Shown here in pieces: positions 42,664 to 52,287 of a stretch of DNA of 64,000 nucleotides; the stretch's first letter is position 1, and the number at the start of each line of letters is the position of its first letter. Position numbers and translations under genes: made by a program. The DNA is from Gluconobacter sp. Gdi (lineage in GTDB: Bacteria; Pseudomonadota; Alphaproteobacteria; Acetobacterales; Acetobacteraceae), in NCBI RefSeq assembly GCF_014132155.1, contig NZ_BLJQ01000004.1, positions 124,001-188,000 of the forward strand. Direction: 5' to 3'. The notes under the pieces are model-generated. The model was not told the DNA's origin, searched no databases, and was given only the letters and a program-made list of their open reading frames with translations.

Positions 42664-43952
42664 CAACGGGATCCAGCCTCATCCGGATTGGCATCATGCG
42701 AACGCACAGATTTCTGGTCCTCTTCCTGCTGAGCCTTGGTCGGAATGTTATAGCCCGGTGTCGTTGGCACAACACGAACCTCATCCCCTTCCAGCAGATC
42801 AGCGGTCGGGTTGGCAATAAGCTGGTCATCCTTCGTCACACCACTCAGGATCTGCACAGTCGTCCCAAAGTTGATGCCAACGGTCACGCTGACCAGATGG
42901 ACATGTCCGTTGATAACTTTGGCAACCTGCATTCCCTGGGCCCGGAAAATGATAGCGCCCTCGGGAAGAATCAAAATGTCCGGATTTCCGGGAGCAGCGA
43001 TATGAGCCGTTGCGTAGGAATTCGGCCAGAGAAGATTGTCCTCATTCCCGATCGTCAGCTCTGTCGTCACAGTTCGCGTAGACGCATTGAACGCGTTTGC
43101 CGTTGCCAGGAACGTGGCACGGAAGCGGCGCCCTGGATACTGAGGAACAGACAGATCAGCCGTAATTTTAGGCGAAATAACGCTCGCAAAATCCTGCGGA
43201 ACAGAGACGAAAACGCGCATCCGATGAACATCTGCCACCGAAAACAGCTCTGAGGCTGTTCCGCGCGAATTCACGTTTCCACCCCCTGCATTCACATAGT
43301 CACCGACGTTCACCAGACGTGACGTCACGATTCCATCGAATGGAGCGACAATTTTTTTGAAATCTTCCAGCGCCTGAAACCGCTCGACTTCATGCTCGGC
43401 AGCTTCCAACTCAGCTTTCTGTGCCGCTGCATTTGCAGCCTGCACGTCCACTTCCTGCCGGGACACAGCCTGCGTCCCCTTCAGAGCGGTCCAGCGCTGC
43501 GTCGTGATAACGGCCAGGTTATAGCGCGCCAGTTTTACGTTATATTGCGCCTTGGCCGCCTGGAACTGGGCATCAATGCTTGGCGTATTGATTTCAGCCA
43601 GAACATCGCCACGCTTCACATGCGCGCCGTAGTCCTTGTACCACATTTTCACATAGCCGGAGACCTGAGCGTAGATCGGCGCTTCATACCAGGCTGCCAG
43701 ATTGGCAGGCAGATCTACCTGACGCGTTTTCGGCCCAGGCTGCGGAGAAATCAGCGTTACCGGCGGAATGGCCGCTTCTTCAGTCACACCGCTGAGCGAA
43801 TGATAGTGCACGCCTCTTTCAACGATACCCCAGGCAGCCAGCACAATGGCAACCACCACGACACCAAGAAGAATCAGTCTGTTCCGCACGGGTGATCCAC
43901 TTTCCTGTCGGTTTCCCTGAGGCGTCTGCCCCTGTTGTGTCGGGTGGGTCAC
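42663..43952 (-). CDS. Periplasmic adaptor (HlyD/MFP family) of RND efflux pump
   Basis: 429 aa, GTG start overlapping the RND stop by 4 nt. One membrane anchor (about residues 25-45, LILLGVVVVAIVLAAWGI); lipoyl half APIYAQVSGYVKMWYKDYGA; Gln/Ala/Glu-rich coiled coil (about residues 100-170); second lipoyl half KIVAPFDGIVTSRLVNVGDY; barrel SVADVHRMRVFVSVPQDFAS. It belongs to the CusB/NolF-like adaptor group rather than the MdtA type. Works between the RND pump before it and the OMF after it. Confidence 0.92.
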   Translation of the reverse strand: MTHPTQQGQTPQGNRQESGSPVRNRLILLGVVVVAIVLAAWGIVERGVHYHSLSGVTEEAAIPPVTLISPQPGPKTRQVDLPANLAAWYEAPIYAQVSGYVKMWYKDYGAHVKRGDVLAEINTPSIDAQFQAAKAQYNVKLARYNLAVITTQRWTALKGTQAVSRQEVDVQAANAAAQKAELEAAEHEVERFQALEDFKKIVAPFDGIVTSRLVNVGDYVNAGGGNVNSRGTASELFSVADVHRMRVFVSVPQDFASVISPKITADLSVPQYPGRRFRATFLATANAFNASTRTVTTELTIGNEDNLLWPNSYATAHIAAPGNPDILILPEGAIIFRAQGMQVAKVINGHVHLVSVTVGINFGTTVQILSGVTKDDQLIANPTADLLEGDEVRVVPTTPGYNIPTKAQQEEDQKSVRSHDANPDEAGSR

Positions 43953-46900
43953 GCGCGGTCTCCTTCAGGCCTAGCAGGCCGCTTGTAATGCATTAAGGCA
44001 AAGACACAGGGAACGAACAGCAACGTTGCCACTGTTGCGATGAGCAGGCCACCAATCACGGCCTTACCCAGCGGAGCGTTCGAGGAATTACTGATCGACA
44101 TCGGAATCATGCCGATCATCATGGCAAGCGCTGTCATCAGAACCGGGCGGATACGCTCATATCCCGCCTCCAGAGACGCCAACAGAACATCACCGTGGTG
44201 ATCCAGCCGCTCTCGCGCAAACGAGACAACAAGAATGGCGTTCGCGGTAGCCGTTCCCATACACATGATCGCACCAGTCAATGCCGGCACAGACAATGGC
44301 GTGTGGGTCAGGAACAGGCTCCAGGAAATACCACCAAGCGCACCCGGCAACGCCGTGATGATCACGAACGGATCAAGCCAGGACTGAAAATTCACCACGA
44401 TGATCAGGTAAACAAGAACAATGGACAGGGCGAGGCCGCCAATCAGCTGCACATAGGCATCATTCATGGTCACAGCCTGACCGCGCACCACAAGGGTTGA
44501 TCCGTGCGGCAGGTCTTTACGCTCTCCATCAACGACGCGGTTCACCGCCCGAGACAGAGTGCCAAGGTCCGTACCCTCTGGCGCTGCGTAAATATCGAAG
44601 ACCGGCATGATGTTGTAATGTGAGATTTCCGCAGGCGTACCGGTCTGAACCAGTTCGCTCAGGGCACCCAGCATCTGCGGGTTCTGGTTGGTCGGGTTGC
44701 CGTCGCCCTTGTCGATTGGAACAATTTCCAGATCATTCATGGTCTGAAGATAGTTCGCAGGTGTCTGCACATCGATAAGCTGAGACGTCCCCTGAGCATT
44801 CAGGTAGTAGGTCTGCCCCACCTGCGCACTACCAGACAGCGTGACGAGAGCATTCAACGCAACGTCCCGCTGTGTAATGCCCGTTCCCAATGCAAAGCTT
44901 CGACGGTTGTTGATCAGCAACGTTGGCTGGGTCATCGGCTGCTGAACGGATACGTCCGTGATACCCGGAATATGGCGCAGTTTCTTGGCCAGATGCGTTG
45001 CAAAGGCAAAGTTGTTCTGCAGATCACGACCCGAAATCTGAACGTCAATCGGCGCTGGCAGACCGAAGTTCAGGATTTTGGCGGTCATGTCGCCCGGCTG
45101 GAACGTGAAGATTGTTCCAGGAAACGCATCTATCAGACCCTTACGGACTTTCTGACGGTATTCCGGGATAGGGCTTTCATCATTCTTGAGCTGGATCGTG
45201 ATGTCACAATCCTGCGCACCGGTTGTCGGTGACGGCACCATGGCCTGGTTCAACTGACTGAACGGCAAGCCACAGTTATTGACGACATTCTCGACCTGAC
45301 CCGGCAGGATCTGCCGCAGGCGCTTTTCTGCCAGCCCGGCAATCTTACCCGTCTCTTCAATACGCGTACCAACCGGTGCGCGCATATGCATCTGAAGCGT
45401 ACCGGATTTGATTTCCGGGAAGAAATCCTGCCCGACGAACAACAGCAGGGCCATGGACGCCACAGCCGCCAGAAGGAACATGGCAACAAACCGGCCGCGA
45501 ATGGCGATAAGGCCAGACAGGATACCTTTGTAATGCTCGCGGAAGCTCGTAAACCGGGCTTCAAAGCCTCTCTGGAACCTGCCGAAAAAGCCTGGCTTAC
45601 GATGATGCCACTCCGGATCGCGGTGCATCTTCACCTGCGCCGGAAGCAGCCAGTTCGCCATTGTCGGGACGAGGGTTCGTGAGAGAATGAAGGACGCAAT
45701 CATCGCGAAGATGATGGCCTCGGCCATCGGCATGAAGAGCCAGCCGGAAACGCCCGTCAACTCGAAAAGCGGCAGCCAGACGATACAGATACAGGTTGTC
45801 GACACGAATGTCGGGATGACGATCTGATTGGCCGCATCAATGATGGCGTCTTCAAGCTCTTTTCCCATCTCAAGATGGGCATCGATATTCTCAATCATGA
45901 CGGTCGCGTCATCGACAAGAATACCGACAGCCAGAGCAAGACCACCCAATGTCATGACGTTAATCGACTGCCCCGCAATACTGAGGCCGATCAACGAACA
46001 GAGCATGGCCAGCGGAATGGACGTCGCAACGATGACGGTAGAGCGCCAGGAACCAAGGAAGAGCAGAACTGTCAAACTGGTCAGGATCGCAGCGGTGATC
46101 ATCTCACGCACCACGTCGAAAACCGACTCTTTCACGAAGCCTGACGCGTCCGTCAGTACGTTCAGAGTAGTGCCCGCCGGCAATGTAGCCTTGATCTGAG
46201 GCAGAAGCGCCTTCACGCCCGCGACGACAGAGAGGGTCGAGGCATCACCACTTTTCAGAATGACAATCAGAACGGCCTGCTGTCCCTTCACCAGAACAGC
46301 GTTGATCTGAGGAGGCCCTCCTCGATGCACCCACGCGACATCTCGCAGGTAGATAACGGAGTTCCCCACCTGCTTGATGGGCATTTTGTTGAAGACCGAG
46401 AGATCAAGCGGGGTCGAGTTGGTCTTCACCATCCAGTCAATGGAACCGACCTTCTGATCACCAGCCGGCAGAACAATGTTCTGCCGGTTCAGCGCATTCG
46501 CAACGTCCTCAGGTGAAAGACGGTGAGCCTGAAGTTTGATCGGGTCGATATCGACCATGATGTCCGGCGCAAGACCACCATATGGATTCGGAATGGCCGC
46601 ACCCGCGACCGGCACAAGCGCCGGGCGAATCAGGTTGGACGCCATGTTGTAGATTTCCGACCCGGACATGGTCGAATTGTTGACCTGCAACGTCAGAACC
46701 GGGACGGAAGATGCATCGAGCGCGATAATCAACGGCGGCGTCGCCCCAGTCGGCATCTGCTTGATAACCGTCTGGGAAACAGACGTAATCTGGGTTTGCG
46801 CAACCGCAGTATTCGTCCCTGGCTGGAAGAAAACCTTGACGATGCCACGACCGTAGTAAGACGAACTTTCAATATGCTCGATATTACTGACAGTCGCCGT

Positions 46901-47116
46901 AAGAGACCGTTCGTAATAATAAACAATACGGCCCGACATATCGTCTGGCATAAGCCCAGTATAGGACCAGACAATCGCAACAATAGGGATCTTGATTGAA
47001 GGAAAAACGTCCGTCGGTGTCGAAACAATCGCCCTGACCCCGAAAATCAGGATCATGATTGAAAGAACAACGAACGTATAAGGCCGCTTGAGGGCCGTTA
47101 CGACGATGGCATTCAT
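43949..47116 (-). CDS. RND-family efflux permease lacking the TM10 lysine
   Basis: 1055 aa, 12 TM layout with two porter loops (NIEHIESSSYYGRGIVKVFF in the first). TM4 carries D402-D403 (VGILVDDATVMIEN). TM10 reads MGTATANAILVVSFARERL (T955-N959), so the KKN lysine of AcrB/MdtB-type relays is absent. This subgroup (TATAN type) is known beside NodT channels and CusB-like adaptors, but its substrates are mostly unassigned. Charged cytosolic loop between TM6 and TM7 (HRDPEWHHRKPGFFGRF). First gene of the three-gene pump operon, 170 nt after a two-component sensor gene on the same strand. Confidence 0.93.
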   Translation of the reverse strand: MNAIVVTALKRPYTFVVLSIMILIFGVRAIVSTPTDVFPSIKIPIVAIVWSYTGLMPDDMSGRIVYYYERSLTATVSNIEHIESSSYYGRGIVKVFFQPGTNTAVAQTQITSVSQTVIKQMPTGATPPLIIALDASSVPVLTLQVNNSTMSGSEIYNMASNLIRPALVPVAGAAIPNPYGGLAPDIMVDIDPIKLQAHRLSPEDVANALNRQNIVLPAGDQKVGSIDWMVKTNSTPLDLSVFNKMPIKQVGNSVIYLRDVAWVHRGGPPQINAVLVKGQQAVLIVILKSGDASTLSVVAGVKALLPQIKATLPAGTTLNVLTDASGFVKESVFDVVREMITAAILTSLTVLLFLGSWRSTVIVATSIPLAMLCSLIGLSIAGQSINVMTLGGLALAVGILVDDATVMIENIDAHLEMGKELEDAIIDAANQIVIPTFVSTTCICIVWLPLFELTGVSGWLFMPMAEAIIFAMIASFILSRTLVPTMANWLLPAQVKMHRDPEWHHRKPGFFGRFQRGFEARFTSFREHYKGILSGLIAIRGRFVAMFLLAAVASMALLLFVGQDFFPEIKSGTLQMHMRAPVGTRIEETGKIAGLAEKRLRQILPGQVENVVNNCGLPFSQLNQAMVPSPTTGAQDCDITIQLKNDESPIPEYRQKVRKGLIDAFPGTIFTFQPGDMTAKILNFGLPAPIDVQISGRDLQNNFAFATHLAKKLRHIPGITDVSVQQPMTQPTLLINNRRSFALGTGITQRDVALNALVTLSGSAQVGQTYYLNAQGTSQLIDVQTPANYLQTMNDLEIVPIDKGDGNPTNQNPQMLGALSELVQTGTPAEISHYNIMPVFDIYAAPEGTDLGTLSRAVNRVVDGERKDLPHGSTLVVRGQAVTMNDAYVQLIGGLALSIVLVYLIIVVNFQSWLDPFVIITALPGALGGISWSLFLTHTPLSVPALTGAIMCMGTATANAILVVSFARERLDHHGDVLLASLEAGYERIRPVLMTALAMMIGMIPMSISNSSNAPLGKAVIGGLLIATVATLLFVPCVFALMHYKRPARPEGDRA

Positions 47117-47177
47117 GCGTCTGCGATGCTCCCGTTCCTTGATGATCGGAGCTGCGCGATTACGTCAGTCTTTTTCA

Positions 47178-47208
47178 GTCTCAACGGGCGTCCCCTTTAA
47201 ATTGAGAC
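47178..47208. promoter_or_regulatory. Inverted repeat at the start of the second efflux operon
   Basis: GTCTCAA (47178-47184) and TTGAGAC (47202-47208), 17-nt spacer, lying over and just after the predicted transcription start. Candidate binding site for the adjacent OmpR-type regulator or a repressor. Confidence 0.4.
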
Positions 47209-47210
47209 AA

Positions 47211-47238
47211 GTCATACCGGACACAGGAAGTGCGACAA
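47211..47238 (-). promoter_or_regulatory. Candidate promoter of the second RND operon
   Basis: TTGTCG (47238-47233), 16-bp spacer, TATGAC (47216-47211) on minus. About 95 nt before the RND ATG. Confidence 0.38.
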
Positions 47239-47286
47239 GCAAAATTGAATTTAAGAAAGACCGGATTCAGGCATGAAACAGAAATG

Positions 47287-48711
47287 TCATGTAATACTGG
47301 CGCTACGCTCAGAGCCACTCCACCCTGAAAAATGGATCGTAAATACTGATCCTGCCAGTTCCTGATTGGGCCGGAACGCACTGATTTTCAGCGTTGCCCC
47401 ATGCAAATGCAGAATTGCAGATACAAGACTCAAACCAAGACCACTTCCCGGAATGTGACGACTTTTGTCTGAACGGTAGAATCGCCCCAATACGGCGCCC
47501 CGCTCTTCTTCCGCAATCCCGATGCCCGTGTCATGCACCTGAAGCCAGGCGCAGCCCTGCTCGTCCTGCCCGACCATCAACCCAACATCCCCGCCTGGAG
47601 GCGTAAACTTGATGGCATTGTCCACAAGATTCGCCAGAACCTCATTCAGGAGATCCATATCTCCATACAGTGGGATTGCGCGATCCGCCCCTTCGACAGT
47701 TAGTGCCAGTCCACCAGCCTCGGCAATCGGCTCATAGAGATCTGCAATACCCGCAACCAGTTCCGACAGATCCATTGTTGTGAAACCTGCCTGCCGACGC
47801 CCGTTCTCGATTTCGCCGATACGCAGCAGTGCCGTAATCACCGAAAAGCACTGATCCAGATCCTGCGTGGCCCGTAGGATAATGGACTTGAGGTGAGCAG
47901 GATCATCTGACGATGAGAGTGCCCGCTCCAACCGCGCCCGCACACGGGCCAGCGGGGTCCGAAGATCGTGCGCAATATCGTTGCCAACACCCCGAATTTC
48001 ATCGAGCAGATGCTCAAGCCGATCCAGCATCCGGTTCACGGCGCCTGCAAGACGCTCGATATCATCCCATTCGCGCCCGGCGGGCAAACGCTCATGCAGA
48101 TCGCCCGCCATGATCCGTTCAATGGCCTGCCGCATCTCCTTGACCCGCGCCAAGGCCCGATGACTGAGAAACAATCCCGCCAGCAGCGCAAACAGCACCA
48201 TTGGCACCAGTGAAATCAACGCAGCCCGCTTGATAATGTACCGGAGCTCATCCGCCATATGCATGGAGCGGGCAAGGACCAGAATCCGATCGCCTGCTCC
48301 GCCACCCGGCCCCGGAACCTCTATCGCCAGATATCGCATCTCATAAGGCGTATCCCCCGGAGGCGCGACCTTGAGCCGACGCGTCCGGTTAGACACCTCC
48401 AACCCTTCAGGCCAGCGCCGAATGTCACCAACAATGCGATTGTGATTCAGGTCGAACAGGCCAGCACCATTCAGAATGACGCGCAAATCCGTCTTGCTTC
48501 GTTCCCGAACTTCGTCCTCCAAACGCTCAGGCGTTTCCTGAACGAGCAGAGCTGCCTCACGCCGGAGCAGATCGCTGGAACGGGCGCTTTCGTAACCGTT
48601 CATCTGGGCATAGACGAGAAGGAACTGCATCGTGATGCCGCCGATCATCGCCACCACGAATGCCAGTGTCAGCCGGAACGTGGCCGTCCGGAAAATGTCA
48701 GTCCGATACAC
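47287..48711 (-). CDS. Two-component sensor histidine kinase
   Basis: 474 aa, GTG start inside the last 14 nt of the regulator gene, so coupled. TM1 about residues 12-36, periplasmic sensor about 37-160 with a conserved-looking PGPGGGAGDRILVLARS, TM2 about 163-183, HAMP about 184-237, HisKA with H248 (NDIAHDLRTPLARV), HATPase with N365 (LANLVDNAIKF), DTGIGI (394-399) and GSGLGL (422-427). The operon order regulator-kinase-pump suggests it senses an envelope or toxic stress and controls the RND operon. Ligand unknown. Confidence 0.92.
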   Translation of the reverse strand: MYRTDIFRTATFRLTLAFVVAMIGGITMQFLLVYAQMNGYESARSSDLLRREAALLVQETPERLEDEVRERSKTDLRVILNGAGLFDLNHNRIVGDIRRWPEGLEVSNRTRRLKVAPPGDTPYEMRYLAIEVPGPGGGAGDRILVLARSMHMADELRYIIKRAALISLVPMVLFALLAGLFLSHRALARVKEMRQAIERIMAGDLHERLPAGREWDDIERLAGAVNRMLDRLEHLLDEIRGVGNDIAHDLRTPLARVRARLERALSSSDDPAHLKSIILRATQDLDQCFSVITALLRIGEIENGRRQAGFTTMDLSELVAGIADLYEPIAEAGGLALTVEGADRAIPLYGDMDLLNEVLANLVDNAIKFTPPGGDVGLMVGQDEQGCAWLQVHDTGIGIAEEERGAVLGRFYRSDKSRHIPGSGLGLSLVSAILHLHGATLKISAFRPNQELAGSVFTIHFSGWSGSERSASIT

Positions 48712-49438
48712 GCAGACTGAACCCCGCGCCCCGGATGCTATGGATCAGCGGCGTTTCGCCCTGAAGATCAATCTTCCTGCGCAATTTACCGATATGCACG
48801 TCCACCAGATTGGTCTGTGGAACAAAACGATAGTTCCAGACATCCTCCAGCAGCATCGTTCGGGTCAGAACCGTGCCGGGACGACGCATCATATATTCCA
48901 GAAGGCGGAACTCACGCGGTAGAAGCTCGACGTCCCGGCCATTGCGAGACACCTTGCGCTCAATCAGGTCCATCTCGAGCGGACCAACACGCAGAACCGT
49001 TACACGGCTATCCGTAGGACGCCGCAGCAAAGCCTCCAATCGGGCAGCAAGCTCCTCCATGGCGAACGGCTTTGTAAGGTAGTCGTCACCGCCAGCCTTC
49101 AGGCCATTCACACGGTCATCAACTGCGGACAATGCGGAAAGAACCAGAACAGGAAGTGTGATCTTCTGGCGGCGAAGGGCCTCGATAACACTCAGGCCGT
49201 CCATCTCAGGCAACATACGATCAACGACCATCAGGTCGTATTGACCGGACTGCGCTGCTTCGAGGCCCAGAATGCCGTTATCGACCCACGTCACATCATA
49301 ACCGCGCGTCTTCAGTTCTTCGGAGACTTCCGACGCAATACTTTCATCGTCCTCAATCAGCAGGAGACGAATGACAGGCTCAATCGGGCGGGAGACCGCC
49401 TCGTGCTCAGGTACGGGCATCATGCTCATAACTGTCAC
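48698..49438 (-). CDS. OmpR/PhoB-type response regulator
   Basis: 246 aa. Receiver domain with acidic pocket IEDDES (about 28-33), phosphoacceptor D73 (MVVDRMLPEMDG) and K123 (LTKPF); winged-helix DNA-binding C-half with LLPREFRLLEYMMRRPGTVL and TNLVDVHIGKLRRKID. About 20 residues precede the receiver. The start is uncertain: GTG at 49438 or ATG at 49429, neither with a clear SD. Paired with the following kinase; likely activator of the RND operon 1.6 kb downstream on the same strand. Confidence 0.92.
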   Translation of the reverse strand: MTVMSMMPVPEHEAVSRPIEPVIRLLLIEDDESIASEVSEELKTRGYDVTWVDNGILGLEAAQSGQYDLMVVDRMLPEMDGLSVIEALRRQKITLPVLVLSALSAVDDRVNGLKAGGDDYLTKPFAMEELAARLEALLRRPTDSRVTVLRVGPLEMDLIERKVSRNGRDVELLPREFRLLEYMMRRPGTVLTRTMLLEDVWNYRFVPQTNLVDVHIGKLRRKIDLQGETPLIHSIRGAGFSLRVSD

Positions 49439-49476
49439 ATGCGGGAATATATCCTGTCATCCAATTAAAATCAGTC

Positions 49477-50682
49477 TTAAGCTTCCAGACTATCAATCTC
49501 GTCCTGCTCCTCATCCATTTTATCAATACCATCCAGTGATCTCAGGCGACGCCCAAGAACACGGGTCCGGCGGCGCGCCTCTTCGATCGTGTTTCCCATC
49601 GTACCGGCATTTCGCTGCAACCGTTCAAGAACCTGATCCATCCGAAGCATTTCCTGCCGTGTCGCGCCTAACAGCCTGGCAATGGTTTCTGTCCGCTCTT
49701 CCAGCGCGAGCGTCACATAACCGAGATGAACCGTACGCAGCATGGCAGGTAGCAATGACGGTCCCATGACAATCACCCGATACAACCGCCCGATTTCATC
49801 AATAACGCCAGGCATCCGGGCAATTTCGGTATAAAGACCGTCCGTCGGCAGATACAGGACGGCGAATTCGACCGTGACAGGTGGCCGAATATACTTGGAC
49901 GCGATCTTGCGCGCCTCGAATTTGATCGCCGTTTCAAGCTCGCGCCTTGCAGCCTTTTCAGCCGATGCATCCGAAAGCTCTGATGCATTCAAAAGACGCT
50001 CGTAAGCCTCCGTGGGAAATTTGCTGTCAATCGCCAGCCGAGGGGCGACATGCCCTTTCACAGGCATGCGAATGGCAAACTCTACCGACTCTCCGCTGTC
50101 TCCCAGTCGGAAGTTGGTGTCATAGCTCCCTTCCGGAAGAATATCGTCCAGAATAGCCCGGCACTGTGCCTCGCCCCAGCCACCGCGCGTCTTGACGTTC
50201 GAGAACAGACGCTTGAGGTCCCCGATCTGGGCTGTAACGCTTGTGACCTCACCGAGAGCTTTCTGCATTGCACTGAACTGCTCAACCACGCGTTGAAAGC
50301 TGGTCTGCATCTGCTTTTCGACAGCACCGTGCAACTGTTCATTTACGGCCAGGCGGATCCGCTCGATCTGCTCGTTCTGACTTTGTGCCATGTCACGCAA
50401 CGCATCAGAGAGCAGAACACGCCCTTCTGCCTGATCCTGCCCAACACGACGCGCCAGATCACCAAGTTTTTCGCTGGTTTCAAGCCGAAGAGCATCCATC
50501 CGACCGGACAGGACACGCTCAACCTCGGCCAAGTGTGCCCGCTGATAGTCCGCATCCCGCGCACGCTCATCGGCTTCACGGTCCAGAAGGCGGGCGACCT
50601 CCCCGCTATTCCCACGCAATAATGCCAGTGCAGCTACCACGAGAGCCGCTGCTGCAATAATCCATGGAACGAACTGCACCAT
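49477..50682 (-). CDS. rmuC: DNA recombination protein RmuC homolog
   Basis: 401 aa from the ATG at 50682, chosen because GGGAG lies 7 nt upstream; an ATG 21 nt earlier lacks an SD. An N-terminal membrane anchor (WIIAAAALVVAALALL) precedes a long coiled coil (about residues 30-140). The RmuC nuclease-like core follows: RGGWGEAQCRAILDDILPEG, LAIDSKFPTEAYERLL and IRPPVTVEFAVLYLPTDGLY. RmuC limits inversions at short inverted repeats; its enzymatic activity is undefined. 38 nt upstream of the response-regulator gene. Confidence 0.93.
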   Translation of the reverse strand: MVQFVPWIIAAAALVVAALALLRGNSGEVARLLDREADERARDADYQRAHLAEVERVLSGRMDALRLETSEKLGDLARRVGQDQAEGRVLLSDALRDMAQSQNEQIERIRLAVNEQLHGAVEKQMQTSFQRVVEQFSAMQKALGEVTSVTAQIGDLKRLFSNVKTRGGWGEAQCRAILDDILPEGSYDTNFRLGDSGESVEFAIRMPVKGHVAPRLAIDSKFPTEAYERLLNASELSDASAEKAARRELETAIKFEARKIASKYIRPPVTVEFAVLYLPTDGLYTEIARMPGVIDEIGRLYRVIVMGPSLLPAMLRTVHLGYVTLALEERTETIARLLGATRQEMLRMDQVLERLQRNAGTMGNTIEEARRRTRVLGRRLRSLDGIDKMDEEQDEIDSLEA

Positions 50683-50749
50683 ACCGGAACTCCCATCCTG
50701 CATGGCGCGGTTCTAGCCCCTTAGAAGCTCATGTCCAATCCTGGCAGCC

Positions 50750-50995
50750 TCAGGGCTGATGGATGTTGCCGTAGCTTGCAGCGCCCAGTCCCGGGCAGGA
50801 ACAGGAGGTGCCCAAAGGAACCTGAGTTGGCATCTTGCAGGTGTAGATCCCGGCCTTGCAGGTATAGCCATACCCGGCGACCGGCGCTGACGGGTTAACA
50901 GGGCCCGGCGCGGCCGTTCCGACGCATGCACCCAATCCAAGGAATGAAAGGCCTGCAACAGCACGCAGGACTGAACGGCGAATAGAACCAGACAT
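50750..50995 (-). CDS. Small Cys-rich lipoprotein of unknown function
   Basis: 81 aa from the ATG at 50995 (GAGAGG 9 nt upstream). Type II signal peptide RRSVLRAVAGLSFLGLGAC with lipobox Cys24. The mature part is Pro/Gly-rich with four more cysteines in a CKAGIYTCKMPTQVPLGTSC pattern then SCPGLGAASYGNIHQ, which suggests disulphides in the periplasm. Similar short lipoproteins occur in acetic acid bacteria (general impression, not searched). No enzymatic motif. Confidence 0.7.
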   Translation of the reverse strand: MSGSIRRSVLRAVAGLSFLGLGACVGTAAPGPVNPSAPVAGYGYTCKAGIYTCKMPTQVPLGTSCSCPGLGAASYGNIHQP

Positions 50996-51098
50996 CAACA
51001 TGACCCTCTCAAAACAATTCATGTGAGCGCAAAACGGATCTTCCGCTCATCAGTTGCGGGAATCCTATGCCGATATGGCAATCCTGTGGCGCCCCAGC

Positions 51099-52274
51099 CT
51101 ATACACGAGCAGCAGCAGCCTGCCCTGCAGCAACACCGCTGGACCAGGCCCACTGGAAATTGTGGCCACCGAGCCATCCCGTGACATCCACTGCTTCACC
51201 AATCGCATACAGCCCCGGGACGTCCCGCACTTCCATTGTCTGGGACGAAAGACCGCTCGTATCGATCCCTCCGCGCATAACTTCGGCCTTCGCGTACCCT
51301 TCCGTTCCAGAAGGACGGACCTCCCATCGGGACAGACGTTCTGCGAGCGCTTTGATATTCTTGTCCGGCTGATTGGCCAGCATGACGTCTCCAAGCCCGG
51401 CAGCCAGTTCTTTCGCCAGACGCGCAGGAAGTGCTTCAAGCAGGCTGGGAGGAAGCGCGCGCGGCCGTGCCTTCTTGATCGCCAGCAAAACCTCCAACGC
51501 ATTTCGCCCCGGCATCAGGTCAATATGAGCCGTGCTGCCTGCCTCAAGATAAGAGGAAATCTGGAGGATGGCTGGGCCTGACAGCCCACGATGGGTGAAA
51601 ACCATCCCGTCGGCAAAGCGAGGCCCTTTTTTCCCGCAAGTTGTCACGACATCCAGTGACACCCCCGCCAGAGAAGGGTCAGCATCATCCAGGACTAACG
51701 GCACCAAAGCGGGAGCGGTCGGGACAATCTTCAAACCGAAGGATCGTGCGATCCGAAGGGAAAGGTCAGTAGCGCCCAGCTTGGGAATAGACAGACCGCC
51801 GGTTGCCAAAATCACAGAACGGCTTCGAACATCCCCGGCATCCGTGCGAACGACAAAGCCATCCGCATCGGCCTCGACATCTGTGATCCGGGTCTCCATC
51901 CGCGCTTCACAACCAGCATCCTGACATTCAGACACCAGCATATCCACGATCTGACGGGCAGACCCATCGCAGAATAACTGCCCCTTGGCCTTCTCGTGCC
52001 AGGCAATCTGATAGCGATCCACCAACTTCACGAAATCACGCGGCGTGTACCGTGCCAGCGCCGAGCGCGCAAAATGCTTGTTCTGGGACAGGAAACAGTT
52101 CGGCCCCGTCTCCAGATGCGTGAAGTTACAGCGTCCACCGCCCGAAATCAGGATCTTGCGTCCGGGTTCGGACCCATGATCCAGAACCAGTACACGCGCA
52201 CCACCACGTCCCGCTGTTGCAGCAGTCATGAGGCCAGCCGCACCAGCCCCAAGGACCACCACATCAAATGTCAC
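51099..52274 (-). CDS. BaiN/HI0933-family NAD(P)/FAD-dependent oxidoreductase
   Basis: 391 aa from the GTG at 52274 (MTFDVVVLGAGAAG), with GGGAG 6 nt upstream and the upstream gene's stop 14 nt away. FAD-binding GAGAAG at residues 9-14, then KILISGGGRCNFTH, RSVILATGGLSIPKLGATD and the C-terminal GWLGGHNFQWAWSSGVAAG, all typical of the HI0933/YhiN group. Members are soluble flavoproteins; one (BaiN) acts in bile-acid dehydroxylation, but most are uncharacterised, so no substrate is claimed. Probably co-transcribed with the GST gene before it. Confidence 0.88.
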   Translation of the reverse strand: MTFDVVVLGAGAAGLMTAATAGRGGARVLVLDHGSEPGRKILISGGGRCNFTHLETGPNCFLSQNKHFARSALARYTPRDFVKLVDRYQIAWHEKAKGQLFCDGSARQIVDMLVSECQDAGCEARMETRITDVEADADGFVVRTDAGDVRSRSVILATGGLSIPKLGATDLSLRIARSFGLKIVPTAPALVPLVLDDADPSLAGVSLDVVTTCGKKGPRFADGMVFTHRGLSGPAILQISSYLEAGSTAHIDLMPGRNALEVLLAIKKARPRALPPSLLEALPARLAKELAAGLGDVMLANQPDKNIKALAERLSRWEVRPSGTEGYAKAEVMRGGIDTSGLSSQTMEVRDVPGLYAIGEAVDVTGWLGGHNFQWAWSSGVAAGQAAAARV

Positions 52275-52287
52275 GGACAGCTCCCGC

